From Nitrospirota bacterium (GTDB lineage Bacteria > Nitrospirota > UBA9217): a stretch of 64,000 nucleotides of DNA. The position numbers and the translations under genes were made by a program. Position 1 is the stretch's first letter. Each line of letters starts with the position of its first letter. Positions 8,808 to 17,800 of this stretch are shown here, one piece after another. Location: the NCBI GenBank assembly GCA_035516965.1, contig DATIZR010000111.1, positions 31,346 to 95,345 of the forward strand, in the 5' to 3' direction. The notes below the pieces were generated by a model. It saw nothing but the letters and a program-made list of their open reading frames with translations. It ran no database searches and was not told the origin of the DNA.

Positions 8808-9590
8808 TTGGCTTCGGAAAAGGCGGCAATCACCGATAGGCTGCAGAAGTATATTGATAAGGCCGAGTGGAAATCGGCCATTGCCGAGATGGAGAAGCTG
8901 TTTGCCATCGACCCCGACCCCATCGTGCGGGTCCGGATCGGCGATGCACGCCAGAAACTGAATCAGAAAGCGGAAGCCATAAAAGAATACATGACCGCCG
9001 CCCACCTCTATGCCGAGAAGGGGTTCGTGGTCAGGGCCCTGGCCCAGTACAAGCTGGCGCTGCGACTCGATCCGGGGAACCGGGAGGCCCAGCAGAGGAT
9101 GGAAGGCCTGCATTCGAACAAGACAGTCTCTGAGCTCAAGCTCGAACCGACCGTGGAAGGAGAAGCGCAGCCCACCCGGAGCGTGATCCCGCTGTTCTCC
9201 GACCTGACCCAGGAGGAGTTCAACGAGTTCACGAAGCGCATGATGATCCATACCGTCCCAGCGGGCAAGCCTATCGTCCGGGAGGGGGAGGCAGGCAGCT
9301 CCGTCTACATCGTCACGCGGGGATCGGTAAGGGTCTATTCCTCTATCCAGAACAAGCGCGTCGATCTCGCGGTGCTCCAGGCGAGCGATTTTTTCGGCGA
9401 GATCGCCTTCCTGACCGGGAATCCCCGGACCGCTACGGTCGAGGCGGCGGAGCCGACCGATTTGCTCGAGGTGGCCGAGGAGGATCTCAGGGACGTGATC
9501 CAGAAGTGGCCCCGCGTCAAGGAAGTGCTGCAGAACTATTACGAGGAACGCGTGAAGGGCACCATGGAAAAAATGAAAGGCGCTCTGTAG
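8808..9590 (+). CDS. TPR and cyclic-nucleotide-binding domain protein
   Basis: The N-terminal third (about 10-105) contains TPR-like helices, for example AEWKSAIAEMEKLFAIDPDP and RALAQYKLALRLDPGNREAQ. The C-terminal part (about 120-240) is a Crp-type cyclic-nucleotide-binding fold with FGEIAFLTGNPRTATVEA, the phosphate-binding cassette. There is no helix-turn-helix or kinase domain, so it is more likely a protein-interaction sensor than a transcription factor. The start is placed at a TTG (8808) because AGGAGG sits at 8796-8801 with six-base spacing; no ATG fits. The ligand is unknown. Confidence 0.88.
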   Translation: MASEKAAITDRLQKYIDKAEWKSAIAEMEKLFAIDPDPIVRVRIGDARQKLNQKAEAIKEYMTAAHLYAEKGFVVRALAQYKLALRLDPGNREAQQRMEGLHSNKTVSELKLEPTVEGEAQPTRSVIPLFSDLTQEEFNEFTKRMMIHTVPAGKPIVREGEAGSSVYIVTRGSVRVYSSIQNKRVDLAVLQASDFFGEIAFLTGNPRTATVEAAEPTDLLEVAEEDLRDVIQKWPRVKEVLQNYYEERVKGTMEKMKGAL

Positions 9591-9684
9591 TATTCGGCAC
9601 CGTCGCGCAGGCCGAGTGGTTTCTTCGGCGGGAAGAAAAGGTTCAGGAGCCGAACAAGTAACGTCCACACACGATGAGGTGCCT

Positions 9685-10524
9685 ATGCGCCGTCATCCGG
9701 CGGTTGCAGGACAGTTTTATAAGGGAACGGCTGAAGGGCTCAGGCAGCAGGTGGAGTCCTTTGTTGTCCCCGCAGCCGAAAAAGTCCGGGCACTGGGCAT
9801 CCTCTCCCCCCATGCCGGTCTCATGTATTCCGGCACCGTGGCAGGGGCGGTCTACTCACGGCTGGATCTGCCCGACACTTTTATCCTGATCGGGCCGAAC
9901 CATACGGGTCTTGGCGCGCCAATCTCGATCATGGCCAGGGGCAGTTGGGAAACGCCGCTCGGAACCGTTGCTATCGACGAGGCTCTGGCCGGCATACTGT
10001 TGTCGAGATCCTCCCGCATCCGCGAAGACTCCCTGGCCCACCTGCATGAGCATTCTCTCGAGGTCCAGCTCCCGTTCATCCAGTACTTTAAGAAAGACTT
10101 CTCCATGGTGCCCATCCAGATGATGGACACCAGGCTTGAGACCTGCCTTGAACTGGGCCGGGCCGTGGCCGGGGCGATCAGGGACCGGATGGGCAGCGAG
10201 AGACAGGGGACGAAGGACGAGAGATCGGGCAATGTCCTCATTGTGGCGAGTTCCGACATGAGCCACTATGAAGCGGCGTCAATTGCAAAGGAGAAAGACC
10301 AGAAAGCAATAAAGCAGATCCTGAACCGCGACCCCGCAGGCCTCTACCGCACGATCAGAGAATACGGTATCACCATGTGCGGCTACGGTCCCGCCGTCGC
10401 GATGCTGACCGCCTGCAACGAACTCGGCGCCACCCGGGCCGACCTGGTAAAATATACCAACTCCGGGGAGGTGAGCGGGGACTTTGATCGGGTTGTGGGG
10501 TATGCCGGTATCATCGTTTCGTAA
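9685..10524 (+). CDS. amrB: MEMO family protein (AmmeMemoRadiSam system protein B)
   Basis: The MEMO fold is related to non-heme iron dioxygenases; the function of bacterial members is unresolved, although genomes usually pair them with an AMMECR1 protein and a radical SAM enzyme. Family marks: RRHPAVAGQFY at the start, SPHAGLMYSG, IGPNHTG, HEHSLEVQLPFIQ, SSDMSHYE and CGYGPAV, which include the conserved His/Cys positions. ATG 9685 is chosen over upstream GTG starts because GAGG lies at 9675-9678. About residues 170-183 are a hydrophilic insert encoded by a purine repeat (10201-10223). The usual partners are absent from this window. Confidence 0.92.
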   Translation: MRRHPAVAGQFYKGTAEGLRQQVESFVVPAAEKVRALGILSPHAGLMYSGTVAGAVYSRLDLPDTFILIGPNHTGLGAPISIMARGSWETPLGTVAIDEALAGILLSRSSRIREDSLAHLHEHSLEVQLPFIQYFKKDFSMVPIQMMDTRLETCLELGRAVAGAIRDRMGSERQGTKDERSGNVLIVASSDMSHYEAASIAKEKDQKAIKQILNRDPAGLYRTIREYGITMCGYGPAVAMLTACNELGATRADLVKYTNSGEVSGDFDRVVGYAGIIVS

Positions 10525-10645
10525 TCTCCCTCCTTCTTATTGCCGTAAATATAGGTAAAAACAAAAAATAATAGCATACCGTCATTTTAGCGCTACCCTC
10601 TTATCGTAATCTTCATCATGATACATACCCCTGTTAAGGAGGTTC

Positions 10646-11200
10646 ATGATGAAGATCAGGAAAGAGAACGGGATCAGCCTGGTAGAACTGATGGTCGTGA
10701 TTTCTATTGTAGCCATACTGGTCGGGTTCACATCGGTCGGGAGGGACGTTATCCGAAGAGGTCAGGTCATGGGCGCAGCCAAACAGCTCCTCGCGGACCT
10801 TCAGCATGCGAGAATGGATGCCATGACGCAAGATTCGAGAGGCTTTGGCATTCGTTTCGCTTCTTCCAAATCATACGCTGTCTTTCAGTTTAATGACTGT
10901 AATAATGATTTCAACTATGATGCAGGCACCTGCCCGGGCGGGACGCGGGAGGAGGCGAACCCGGTTCTTCGTACCCTGCCGGGAACGGTCATTCTGAACA
11001 AATCCGACCTAAAAACGGACATCAGCAATGAAGTCAGAATCTTCGATCGTTTCGGCAGGTCGCGTCAGGAAACGGGAGGCGTGGGCGGTATAACGGTTAT
11101 CGTGAGCGACTCAGCAACCCCGGGGATGGTCCATTGCATCAAGATAAGCGCGAGCAGAGTCATCGAGGGCCGATGGAACGGGGGAGAGTGTACTATGTGA
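10646..11200 (+). CDS. GspH/FimT-like minor pseudopilin (copy 1)
   Basis: Minor pilin that would prime pilus assembly. The prepilin peptidase site is ENG|ISLVE (cleavage after Gly9, Glu14 as the +5 residue), followed by one hydrophobic helix. The globular part carries cysteines in FNDCN and DAGTC and near the C-terminus in HCIKIS and GGEC, a pattern shared with the next gene. Start ATG 10646 (or 10649) follows a strong AAGGAGGT. It opens a run of minor pilin genes. The 120-base upstream gap is AT-rich compared with neighbours, but I could not fix a promoter in it. Confidence 0.87.
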   Translation: MMKIRKENGISLVELMVVISIVAILVGFTSVGRDVIRRGQVMGAAKQLLADLQHARMDAMTQDSRGFGIRFASSKSYAVFQFNDCNNDFNYDAGTCPGGTREEANPVLRTLPGTVILNKSDLKTDISNEVRIFDRFGRSRQETGGVGGITVIVSDSATPGMVHCIKISASRVIEGRWNGGECTM

Positions 11201-11290
11201 TAAGCTATTTTATAGGCATGCAATGAGAAATCGAAACCGGTAACGGTCCACCCCATCCGAAAACTTATCTTTCATACCGCATGAATCTGC

Positions 11291-11336
11291 GCCCCGGCAT
11301 GGATTGCTATTCTCTGTGACGGGGCTTCTTTTTTTT
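11291..11336 (+). terminator. Possible terminator in the gap between the two FimT genes
   Basis: GCCCCG (11291-11296) and CGGGGC (11320-11325) can pair across a 23-base loop and are followed by TTCTTTTTTTTC. The loop is long, so the call is moderate. The 341-base gap 11201-11541 is otherwise AT-rich and non-coding as far as I can see, apart from a sigma-54-like motif near its end. Confidence 0.45.
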
Positions 11337-11510
11337 CTCTCCTCTCCGTAGGCAACTGTGGCGGCTTTCCTCCTATGTCGTATATCGTAATAAATTGAAA
11401 AAAAATGCTGATGGATTTGCGTATGTATTTCATTACATACCTGAGGAACAACAGCACATTCCAGGGTTAGTCTTGCCTGGCTAACATGCTGAAAAGACGT
11501 ATTTGCTGTA

Positions 11511-11526
11511 TGGCATTCGCATTGCA
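11511..11526 (+). promoter_or_regulatory. Sigma-54-like -24/-12 motif before second FimT gene
   Basis: TGGCATTCGCATTGCA matches the RpoN consensus TGGCAC-N5-TTGCA with correct GG-GC spacing. The predicted start would be about 11537, only five bases before the chosen ATG, which would leave the GAGG at 11533-11536 outside the transcript; that weakens the call. Confidence 0.4.
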
Positions 11527-11541
11527 AAGCTTGAGGTCAGA

Positions 11542-12150
11542 ATGAACATTTTTATTAATAGAATGTACGATTTACGACGCGGTATAAAGGACGAAAGGGG
11601 CTTCAGCCTCGTCGAGGTCGTCGTGGTAGTGGCCATCATCGGCATACTGGCTGCGATCTCGATGGAGAGCATGGACCTGGTTCGCAGGGAGCGTGTGTCG
11701 AGCGCCTCAAAACGACTGTTGGGCGATCTGCAAGGCGTCAGAATGGACGCCATGAGCACGGGACCCTCCGGCACAATGGATGCCATGCAATACATTCGGG
11801 GGGCAGGCATCCGGCTTGTGTCTTCGAGCCAGTATGTGACCTTCAAGTTCAATGACTGCAATCAGGACTACATATACAGCAGTACCAGCTGCACCGGCAG
11901 CACACCCGAGGAGTACCTCTCCACTACGGTGACTCTTCCGAACAATGTCCAGCTCTTTACCGCTCCTACCAGCACTATCGTGCTATTCGATCATCTCGGG
12001 ATGGCGCATAAGTACGACTGGACCAGCCTGGGGGGATCGCCCATAGTCTTCGTTGTACAGTGGCCATCGCTAGCATCATACTGCATCAATGTAAGCAACA
12101 ACAAAATCAGAGAGGGGTCCTGGGATGGGACAACCTGCAACGAAAAATAA
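11542..12150 (+). CDS. GspH/FimT-like minor pseudopilin (copy 2)
   Basis: Paralogue of the preceding pilin gene. The prepilin site is ERG|FSLVE with Gly20 and +5 Glu25, then the hydrophobic helix VVVVVAIIGILAAI. It repeats the FNDCN and TSC cysteine positions and a C-terminal YCINVS...EGSWDGTTC block that aligns with copy 1 (HCIKIS...EGRWNGGEC). ATG 11542 has GAGG at 11533-11536; an upstream TTG at 11503 is less likely. The 3' end overlaps the next gene by 26 bases. Confidence 0.87.
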   Translation: MNIFINRMYDLRRGIKDERGFSLVEVVVVVAIIGILAAISMESMDLVRRERVSSASKRLLGDLQGVRMDAMSTGPSGTMDAMQYIRGAGIRLVSSSQYVTFKFNDCNQDYIYSSTSCTGSTPEEYLSTTVTLPNNVQLFTAPTSTIVLFDHLGMAHKYDWTSLGGSPIVFVVQWPSLASYCINVSNNKIREGSWDGTTCNEK

Positions 12151-12589
12151 GGGATTTACCCTGGTCGAGATGATGATGGCCATCGTGATCATTATGGTTT
12201 CCATGATGGCTCTGGTCACCATGATGATGATGTCGATGAACGCCAATCTGGCGAATGACATGCGAGGCGCCGCGGTGAGGGTCACCAACCAGACCGCCGA
12301 GGCCCTCCTTGCTATCCCGACTACTCCGGATTCTGCCGTAGACCCGCTGCTGTCCGCAGGAACGCATTCGCGGATCGCGGGCGATTCCGCCAATCAGGAC
12401 AGCCGGGGGTTCCCGAAGATCCAGCAATCTATACGAGGAACATCTCAGTCTTTCAATATCCAGTGGAGCGTTACGGACACGACCTCCACGGTCAAACAGA
12501 TAGAGGTCAATGTCGGCTATCAAAATCTGAAAACAGGCCAGACCTTCACCAACTCGGCGTTAGTGTTTAAGCACTCGTCAGGAATGTAA
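12125..12589 (+). CDS. pilV: PilV/GspI-like minor pilin
   Basis: Short pilin-like protein (154 residues) with the cleavage site NKG|FTLVE (Gly10, +5 Glu15) and a methionine-rich membrane helix (MMMAIVIIMVSMMALVTMMM). The position between FimT-like and PilW-like genes and the size suit PilV/GspI, which joins the minor pilin tip complex. AGAGGGG lies before the ATG inside the end of the preceding gene, so translation is probably coupled. Assignment to PilV rests on order rather than strong sequence identity. Confidence 0.75.
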   Translation: MGQPATKNKGFTLVEMMMAIVIIMVSMMALVTMMMMSMNANLANDMRGAAVRVTNQTAEALLAIPTTPDSAVDPLLSAGTHSRIAGDSANQDSRGFPKIQQSIRGTSQSFNIQWSVTDTTSTVKQIEVNVGYQNLKTGQTFTNSALVFKHSSGM

Positions 12590-12619
12590 GGAAGCAGCCG
12601 GTCCGGAGGGCAGGAGCGA

Positions 12620-13792
12620 ATGATGATTCAAACAGTGAACAAGCCGGCCTCGGCATTAGTCAATTCCATCAGGACCCATCGCGGCTTTTCGCTGATCGAG
12701 CTGGTCATTGCCTTGGCCATTTTCGCGACCGTCATCGTCGGCCTGTACAAGGTGTATGACGTCCAGTTCAGCCAGCAGGTAAAGGAATATCGCGTGGCGG
12801 AGTCCTCGATGGAACTGGGGATCGCAAAGAACCTCATCGAGCGCGACCTCATCATGGCGGGATACGGCATCATGGATGATTATGGGACGACCGGGTTTAC
12901 AGCACGGGCGGCCAGCGCAGCAGAGGGAACGGGTCCTGGCGGATCCGACAAGTTGACGACGCAGGGAACTGCATTGGGCATCGGCTCCCGGGCCGCGCAG
13001 GAGTGGGCCGATGTTACAGCGACAGCGCCGACGCTTACGTTCTCCAGCAGCACCGACGCCCGGGAGAATCTCATTTCCGGCGATAGGATCATTATCACGA
13101 ATCCCTCGGGAACGAGCGGCAAGACGATCCTAACCCAGGCCGGCCAATGGTATTTTCAGTACAATGGTCAGGGCAACATGCCTACGGTCAAGAGCTCGCC
13201 CAGCACGTCCTTTACGTCTCTCCAGACCGGGCATGTATTTTACGGCCTCAATACTTCGAGCGAGACGGACGCAACATTTCCTTATTACACGGTTCTCTAT
13301 TCCCTGGGATCAATTACGAATAATCCATCCTACTGCGCTCCCGGGACTTACAGCCTTTTGCGGGCGGAAAGCAGGACATCCAACAATCCGACAGGCGGAG
13401 ACCCGGTCATAAGCTGCGTGCTGGATTTTCAGGTCGCTTTCGGGCTTACGGACAACATTGCGAGCCTCGATCCATCCAAGGCGCTGAATTATCCGATCAA
13501 TTACTGGGACAATGGCGGTGTCAACAAGGCTGCGGCATATACGCCAAAGGAGCTGAACCAGCGCTTGAAACAGATACGGGTATACATCCTGGTCCAGGAG
13601 GGGAACAAGGACTTGACCTATAACTATGTAAATCCCGATCCGAATGCCGCGGCTCCGGACAAGATCAGGGTCGGTGAATTAGGCCTTGCTGGCGGTGCAA
13701 CGGGCAGGGATTTTCAACTAAGCGCAGCTCAGCGGCAATACCGGTGGAGAGTGTTAACCATAGTAGTTACGCCGAGGAATATTCGAGGATGA
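12620..13792 (+). CDS. pilW: PilW-like minor pilin assembly protein
   Basis: 390-residue pilin-like protein; large size and position are typical of PilW. The prepilin site is HRG|FSLIE (Gly22, +5 Glu27), followed by LVIALAIFATVIVGLY. The region ESSMELGIAKNLIERDLIMAGYG matches the PilW helix in which the first-domain helix continues into the head. The rest is a Thr/Ser-rich beta head. GGAG precedes ATGATG at 12620. It would sit at the pilus tip with PilV, PilX and PilY1. Confidence 0.85.
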   Translation: MMIQTVNKPASALVNSIRTHRGFSLIELVIALAIFATVIVGLYKVYDVQFSQQVKEYRVAESSMELGIAKNLIERDLIMAGYGIMDDYGTTGFTARAASAAEGTGPGGSDKLTTQGTALGIGSRAAQEWADVTATAPTLTFSSSTDARENLISGDRIIITNPSGTSGKTILTQAGQWYFQYNGQGNMPTVKSSPSTSFTSLQTGHVFYGLNTSSETDATFPYYTVLYSLGSITNNPSYCAPGTYSLLRAESRTSNNPTGGDPVISCVLDFQVAFGLTDNIASLDPSKALNYPINYWDNGGVNKAAAYTPKELNQRLKQIRVYILVQEGNKDLTYNYVNPDPNAAAPDKIRVGELGLAGGATGRDFQLSAAQRQYRWRVLTIVVTPRNIRG

Positions 13793-13805
13793 AGAGGGAG
13801 TATCG

Positions 13806-14396
13806 ATGATGCAGAACACCCGAACTAGCGAGCGCCTGGAAGAAATCGGGATACGATTGAAACGTACCCTAGGTCAATCAGCACTCAAGAACCAGCAGGG
13901 CTTTGCGCTGGTCACCGCCATCATTATTTCCGTCGCGGTGTTCGTGCTGATCACGGGGATGCTGTATTTTGCCACCAAGTCGACGACCATGTCCGGGGTA
14001 GGCAAACGGTACGCCACTGCCTGCGAAGCCGCGGACGGCCTTGCTGAGATCATGAAAGACGCCATCATGCATTCTGACAGCCCTCCGGCCGGTGTTCCTG
14101 CAATCTGCTCCGGCAGTGGGGAAAACTATAACTTCTCCTATGCCGTGGGGACTCAATCCACGCCTTGCACCATGAGTCTCACGCTGCCGGGGGCCGTTGG
14201 CACGATCTATCAGGCCTTGGTCAATATCAACATGACGGCCATCGCCCGGTCAGGAGGATACAGTGCCGAGTTCCCGCCGAGGGGCTATGCTGGAGGCGGG
14301 AACGGCACTTCCGAGATATTCAGGATAGACCTGAAGGTCACGGGGCCGAATAATACTCAATGCGAGAATTCCATTCTGTACCGCTATTTTAACTGA
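13806..14396 (+). CDS. pilX: PilX-like pilus assembly protein
   Basis: 196 residues with an N-terminal QGFALVTAIIISVAVFVLITG hydrophobic helix of the PilX type: there is no Glu at +5, as is common in PilX/GspK-like proteins. The following helix contains EAADGLAEIMKD. Cysteines at CSGSG, PCTMS and QCEN may form disulfides. It lies 13 bases after pilW and upstream of the PilY1 gene, the standard order. A GGAG precedes the ATGATG start. Confidence 0.78.
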   Translation: MMQNTRTSERLEEIGIRLKRTLGQSALKNQQGFALVTAIIISVAVFVLITGMLYFATKSTTMSGVGKRYATACEAADGLAEIMKDAIMHSDSPPAGVPAICSGSGENYNFSYAVGTQSTPCTMSLTLPGAVGTIYQALVNINMTAIARSGGYSAEFPPRGYAGGGNGTSEIFRIDLKVTGPNNTQCENSILYRYFN

Positions 14397-14421
14397 TGAG
14401 ACAGGACAGGAGGATGTTGAT

Positions 14422-14811
14422 ATGAAAGAGCTGATAAAAGGCCGGGCCATGAACGAAAAATCAGGATGTGATGCGGTGCCTTTCCGTGCCCTTGTCGGCC
14501 AGGATTGGCTGGCGCACCGGCTGCTTCCGGTCATGATGATACTGTCCCTGGTGCTCATGTGGTCATCCCTGCAGACTTCATTTGGGCAGGATCGCGTCGT
14601 AAAGGCCGAGGGCATCGTGACAGCGGTAGCAGACGAAGCGGTCTTTATCGATCGCCGAGGATATATAATCAACCGGACGACCAAGGTATTCGATGTGAAC
14701 GGCAAGCGGGTCAAGATGGACGACCTTCAATATCCCGTGAAGGTCAAGTATGAATACCTGTACACTGATAAAGGCCCGCTCGTTCAGGTTTTAAGGGCTG
14801 TCGGTCAATAG
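14422..14811 (+). CDS. Small exported protein of unknown function in pilus cluster
   Basis: 129 residues; not recognised. A basic N-terminal stretch is followed by one hydrophobic segment (about 34-52, LLPVMMILSLVLMWSSL) that could be a signal anchor or cleaved signal peptide. The remaining 75 residues look like a small beta barrel (AEGIVTAVADEAVFID, NRTTKVFDVNGKRV, YPVKVKYEYL). AGGAGG lies upstream of the ATG. Its place between pilX and the PilY1 gene suggests a periplasmic accessory for pilus tip assembly (inference). Confidence 0.75.
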   Translation: MKELIKGRAMNEKSGCDAVPFRALVGQDWLAHRLLPVMMILSLVLMWSSLQTSFGQDRVVKAEGIVTAVADEAVFIDRRGYIINRTTKVFDVNGKRVKMDDLQYPVKVKYEYLYTDKGPLVQVLRAVGQ

Positions 14812-14842
14812 CGTGACGAACACAGAAGAATGAGGTGATACC

Positions 14843-17800
14843 ATGAATTGGAATAATTCCATACGAAAAGGGGTTGTGGTCTCCGGCCTGTGCATCGTCC
14901 TGGCGATTACTTCCACTGCCCCGGCCATGGCCGCCGCCATGTCTGATTACTGTTCGGTGCCGCCATTTCTGAGCAGCTCGCAGGCTTCGCCGAACGTGAT
15001 GATCATGCTTGACGACTCGGGCAGTATGAACGATCACCCCTTCACCGGCACCTTTAACCCAAAGCAGTTCCTGAGCGGGTACTATTTCGGTTATTTTGAT
15101 CCGACCAAGATGTACAAGTACGACAGTGTGAACAAGATGTGGAAGATCTATTCCGGATTCGATCCGGGCACAACCTATGCCGACACGACACAACCTATTG
15201 CGAGTGGCAATCTGCTGAACTGGGCTGTTACGCGCAAGATGGAGGTGGCCAAGAAGCTGCTCGTGGGCGGGAACCCCGGCATCGTAAGCGGAACCCCCAA
15301 TCCCCGCACGGTGACCGCGCCCAATACCATAAAGCTCTATACCGAAGATGACAGTTCTTCGAACAATGTCAGCTTTGACAACTCGACTGCGAATTCGCTC
15401 GTAACATCTTTGTCGTGGACTGCCCCCTACCTGGTGCCCGGCTACAGCGATGTCATTTACCCGTTCAACGGCAATTTCTGGTACAAATTGGGGAAAAACG
15501 GATGCTCCTCGGGCCCGGCCTGTTCGAGCCTGTCGCTCACGCCAATAAACACCGGGACCACCACGTCGACCCTCTACCCGAACGGTGACATCAGCGTGGC
15601 ATCCAACTGGAAAAGAATGAACAACCTGACGACTTCCGCAACCGGATCGTATTATACCTATGTTGATGAGACCACCCAGGACAGCGATGCCACAACAATT
15701 GCGAACCGCGTTGATACCAATCCGGTTATTTTCAATTATGGGCCAAATACCGTCGATCTGTCAGGTCACACCATCCAGGATGTGAACGTCGTGGTGACCG
15801 CCAGAATGGTTGACGGAACGACCGGGGCATGCTTATCAACCAGCAGTACCACCGGCTGTTATCTTACAAATCATAACAATACGTGTAATGGCAACAGCTG
15901 CGGCTTTAATAACAGTGAAACTAAATGCCGCAATACTCAATGTGAAATATCTGGCACTAATTTCGGTACCTGTGCAGACCGCAACAACAGCGGTGCCAAC
16001 TGTAGTTGGCAAACTATTGGCGGCATTACTCAGTGTGCCCCTGCCAGCACAACCACAGTAGCCACGAGAGCGATCCAGGGAGTGCTGTCGATAGGGACCG
16101 GCACCACGGCGAACTGGGCTTCCACATTCACGAACCTGAATAATACGAGCAGCACCTACAATAAATATGACACGTACACCTTCACCTGGTCGACCAATCC
16201 TGCGACAGGCAAGGCCTGGTCGTTCAACGACATCATAAGCGGCGCTTCCACCACGACGCTGCTCGCCGGATTCGGGGTCCAGAACAACGGCTCCGATGTG
16301 TACAGCGGGCCGACGGTGAGCTGCTATGTCAACATTTCGCAGGTCTATTTATACGTCGATGCCACAGAGCCGAGCGGCGGACCCTATAGCCTCGTGGTAG
16401 ACACGGGGCAGCAGTCGATCACCGGGATGCTCGACACCCTTTCGAGCGGGGTCAGGTTCGGCCTGGCAACGTACGGAGACAACTCGAACGGCGCCAAGGT
16501 ATTGGCCCCCGTGGATTTCAGCAATATGGACGCCATCGCAAAGCAGACCATTCTCATGTCAGCGAACGGCAACACGCCGCTTGCCGAATCCGAATACGAA
16601 CTGCTGAACTATTTCAGCCAGGTCTCGCCGAAGTTCGCTTCAAACGATTATACCGCGAGCAAAAACACCAACAACGACCCCTACTACTTCATGTATTCCC
16701 ACCTGGCATCCCATGGCACGAGCACGGCAAACGATGTGTATGTGCCCTGCGCAAAGTCGTATATTCTTCTGATGTCCGACGGAGAGCCGACGGCAGATGA
16801 TTATAAGAACGCGAGCGGGGGGACGGTCAGCAAGCCCACGGGATTTACTACCGACCGATTTGTTACCGGCAGTTATCTTGATGACCTGACGCTCTGGGGC
16901 AGGACAACCGATATGCGCCCGGGGACCTGCAGCGGGGCTTCGTCAACATGGACGTTTCCCTGCATCCCGTCCCCGCCCGATCAGGTCGTTGTTACCTACC
17001 CGATCTTTCTGTTCGGAACAGGGTCCGCTATCATGCAATCTGCCGCCCTCAACGGCGGATTTACCGGGCAGCCGGTAAGCGGCTTGCCGCCCTGCCTGGA
17101 TCCGGCAAATCCAACCAAATTGAAAAGCGGCTACACGCAGAATGACCTGAAAGCCTGCTTCCGGTTCGCGAGCGATAATACGAGCGGCATCCTAAATCCC
17201 ATGCCGCCCTGGGGCACCGGTGATGACCCGCCCATCACCTACTATGAGGGCTCGGACGCCTACGCGCTCCAGTCATCGCTTACCGCGGCCATCGCGGATA
17301 TGATGAAGAGGTCGGCGTCGGGTACGGCGGTCTCCGTGCTCACGACATCGTCGCGGGGCGTGGGATCCATGCTCCAGGCTTACTTTCTGCCGATCAGACA
17401 GGAAGGGCAGAGGCAGGTTACATGGACCGGGTACACGCAGAACCTGTGGCTCTATGATGACTTGAGGGAGGATACTAATTCTAACAAACAGCTCGATATG
17501 ACTGGTGACCCGAATACTCAAGATAAAGTATTGAAGATGTACTTTGACCCATCGCTGAACCAGACCATGGCTGCCAGGTTCAATACACGGGCTGACGGCA
17601 CCAGCCCGTCGGCAGATGCTTCGCAGCCCGGGACCATGGCGTCTTGCATACCTGATTCTACGATCCAGTTTTCAGACATCAACTACCTTTGGGAGGGCGG
17701 AGAAAAACTGGCCCTGAAGCGCCCCTCCGCAAGGACCATTTTTACCTCGAGCAAGGTCATACGCGGCTCTTCTACGACGAATACATTCACGACCACCGAT

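Noticed and set aside
11201..11541. Cyclic-di-GMP riboswitch in the pilin gap
   Set aside because: I looked for the conserved GEMM core elements because pilin genes in related bacteria can have one; none was recognisable here or before pilY1 or gspE.
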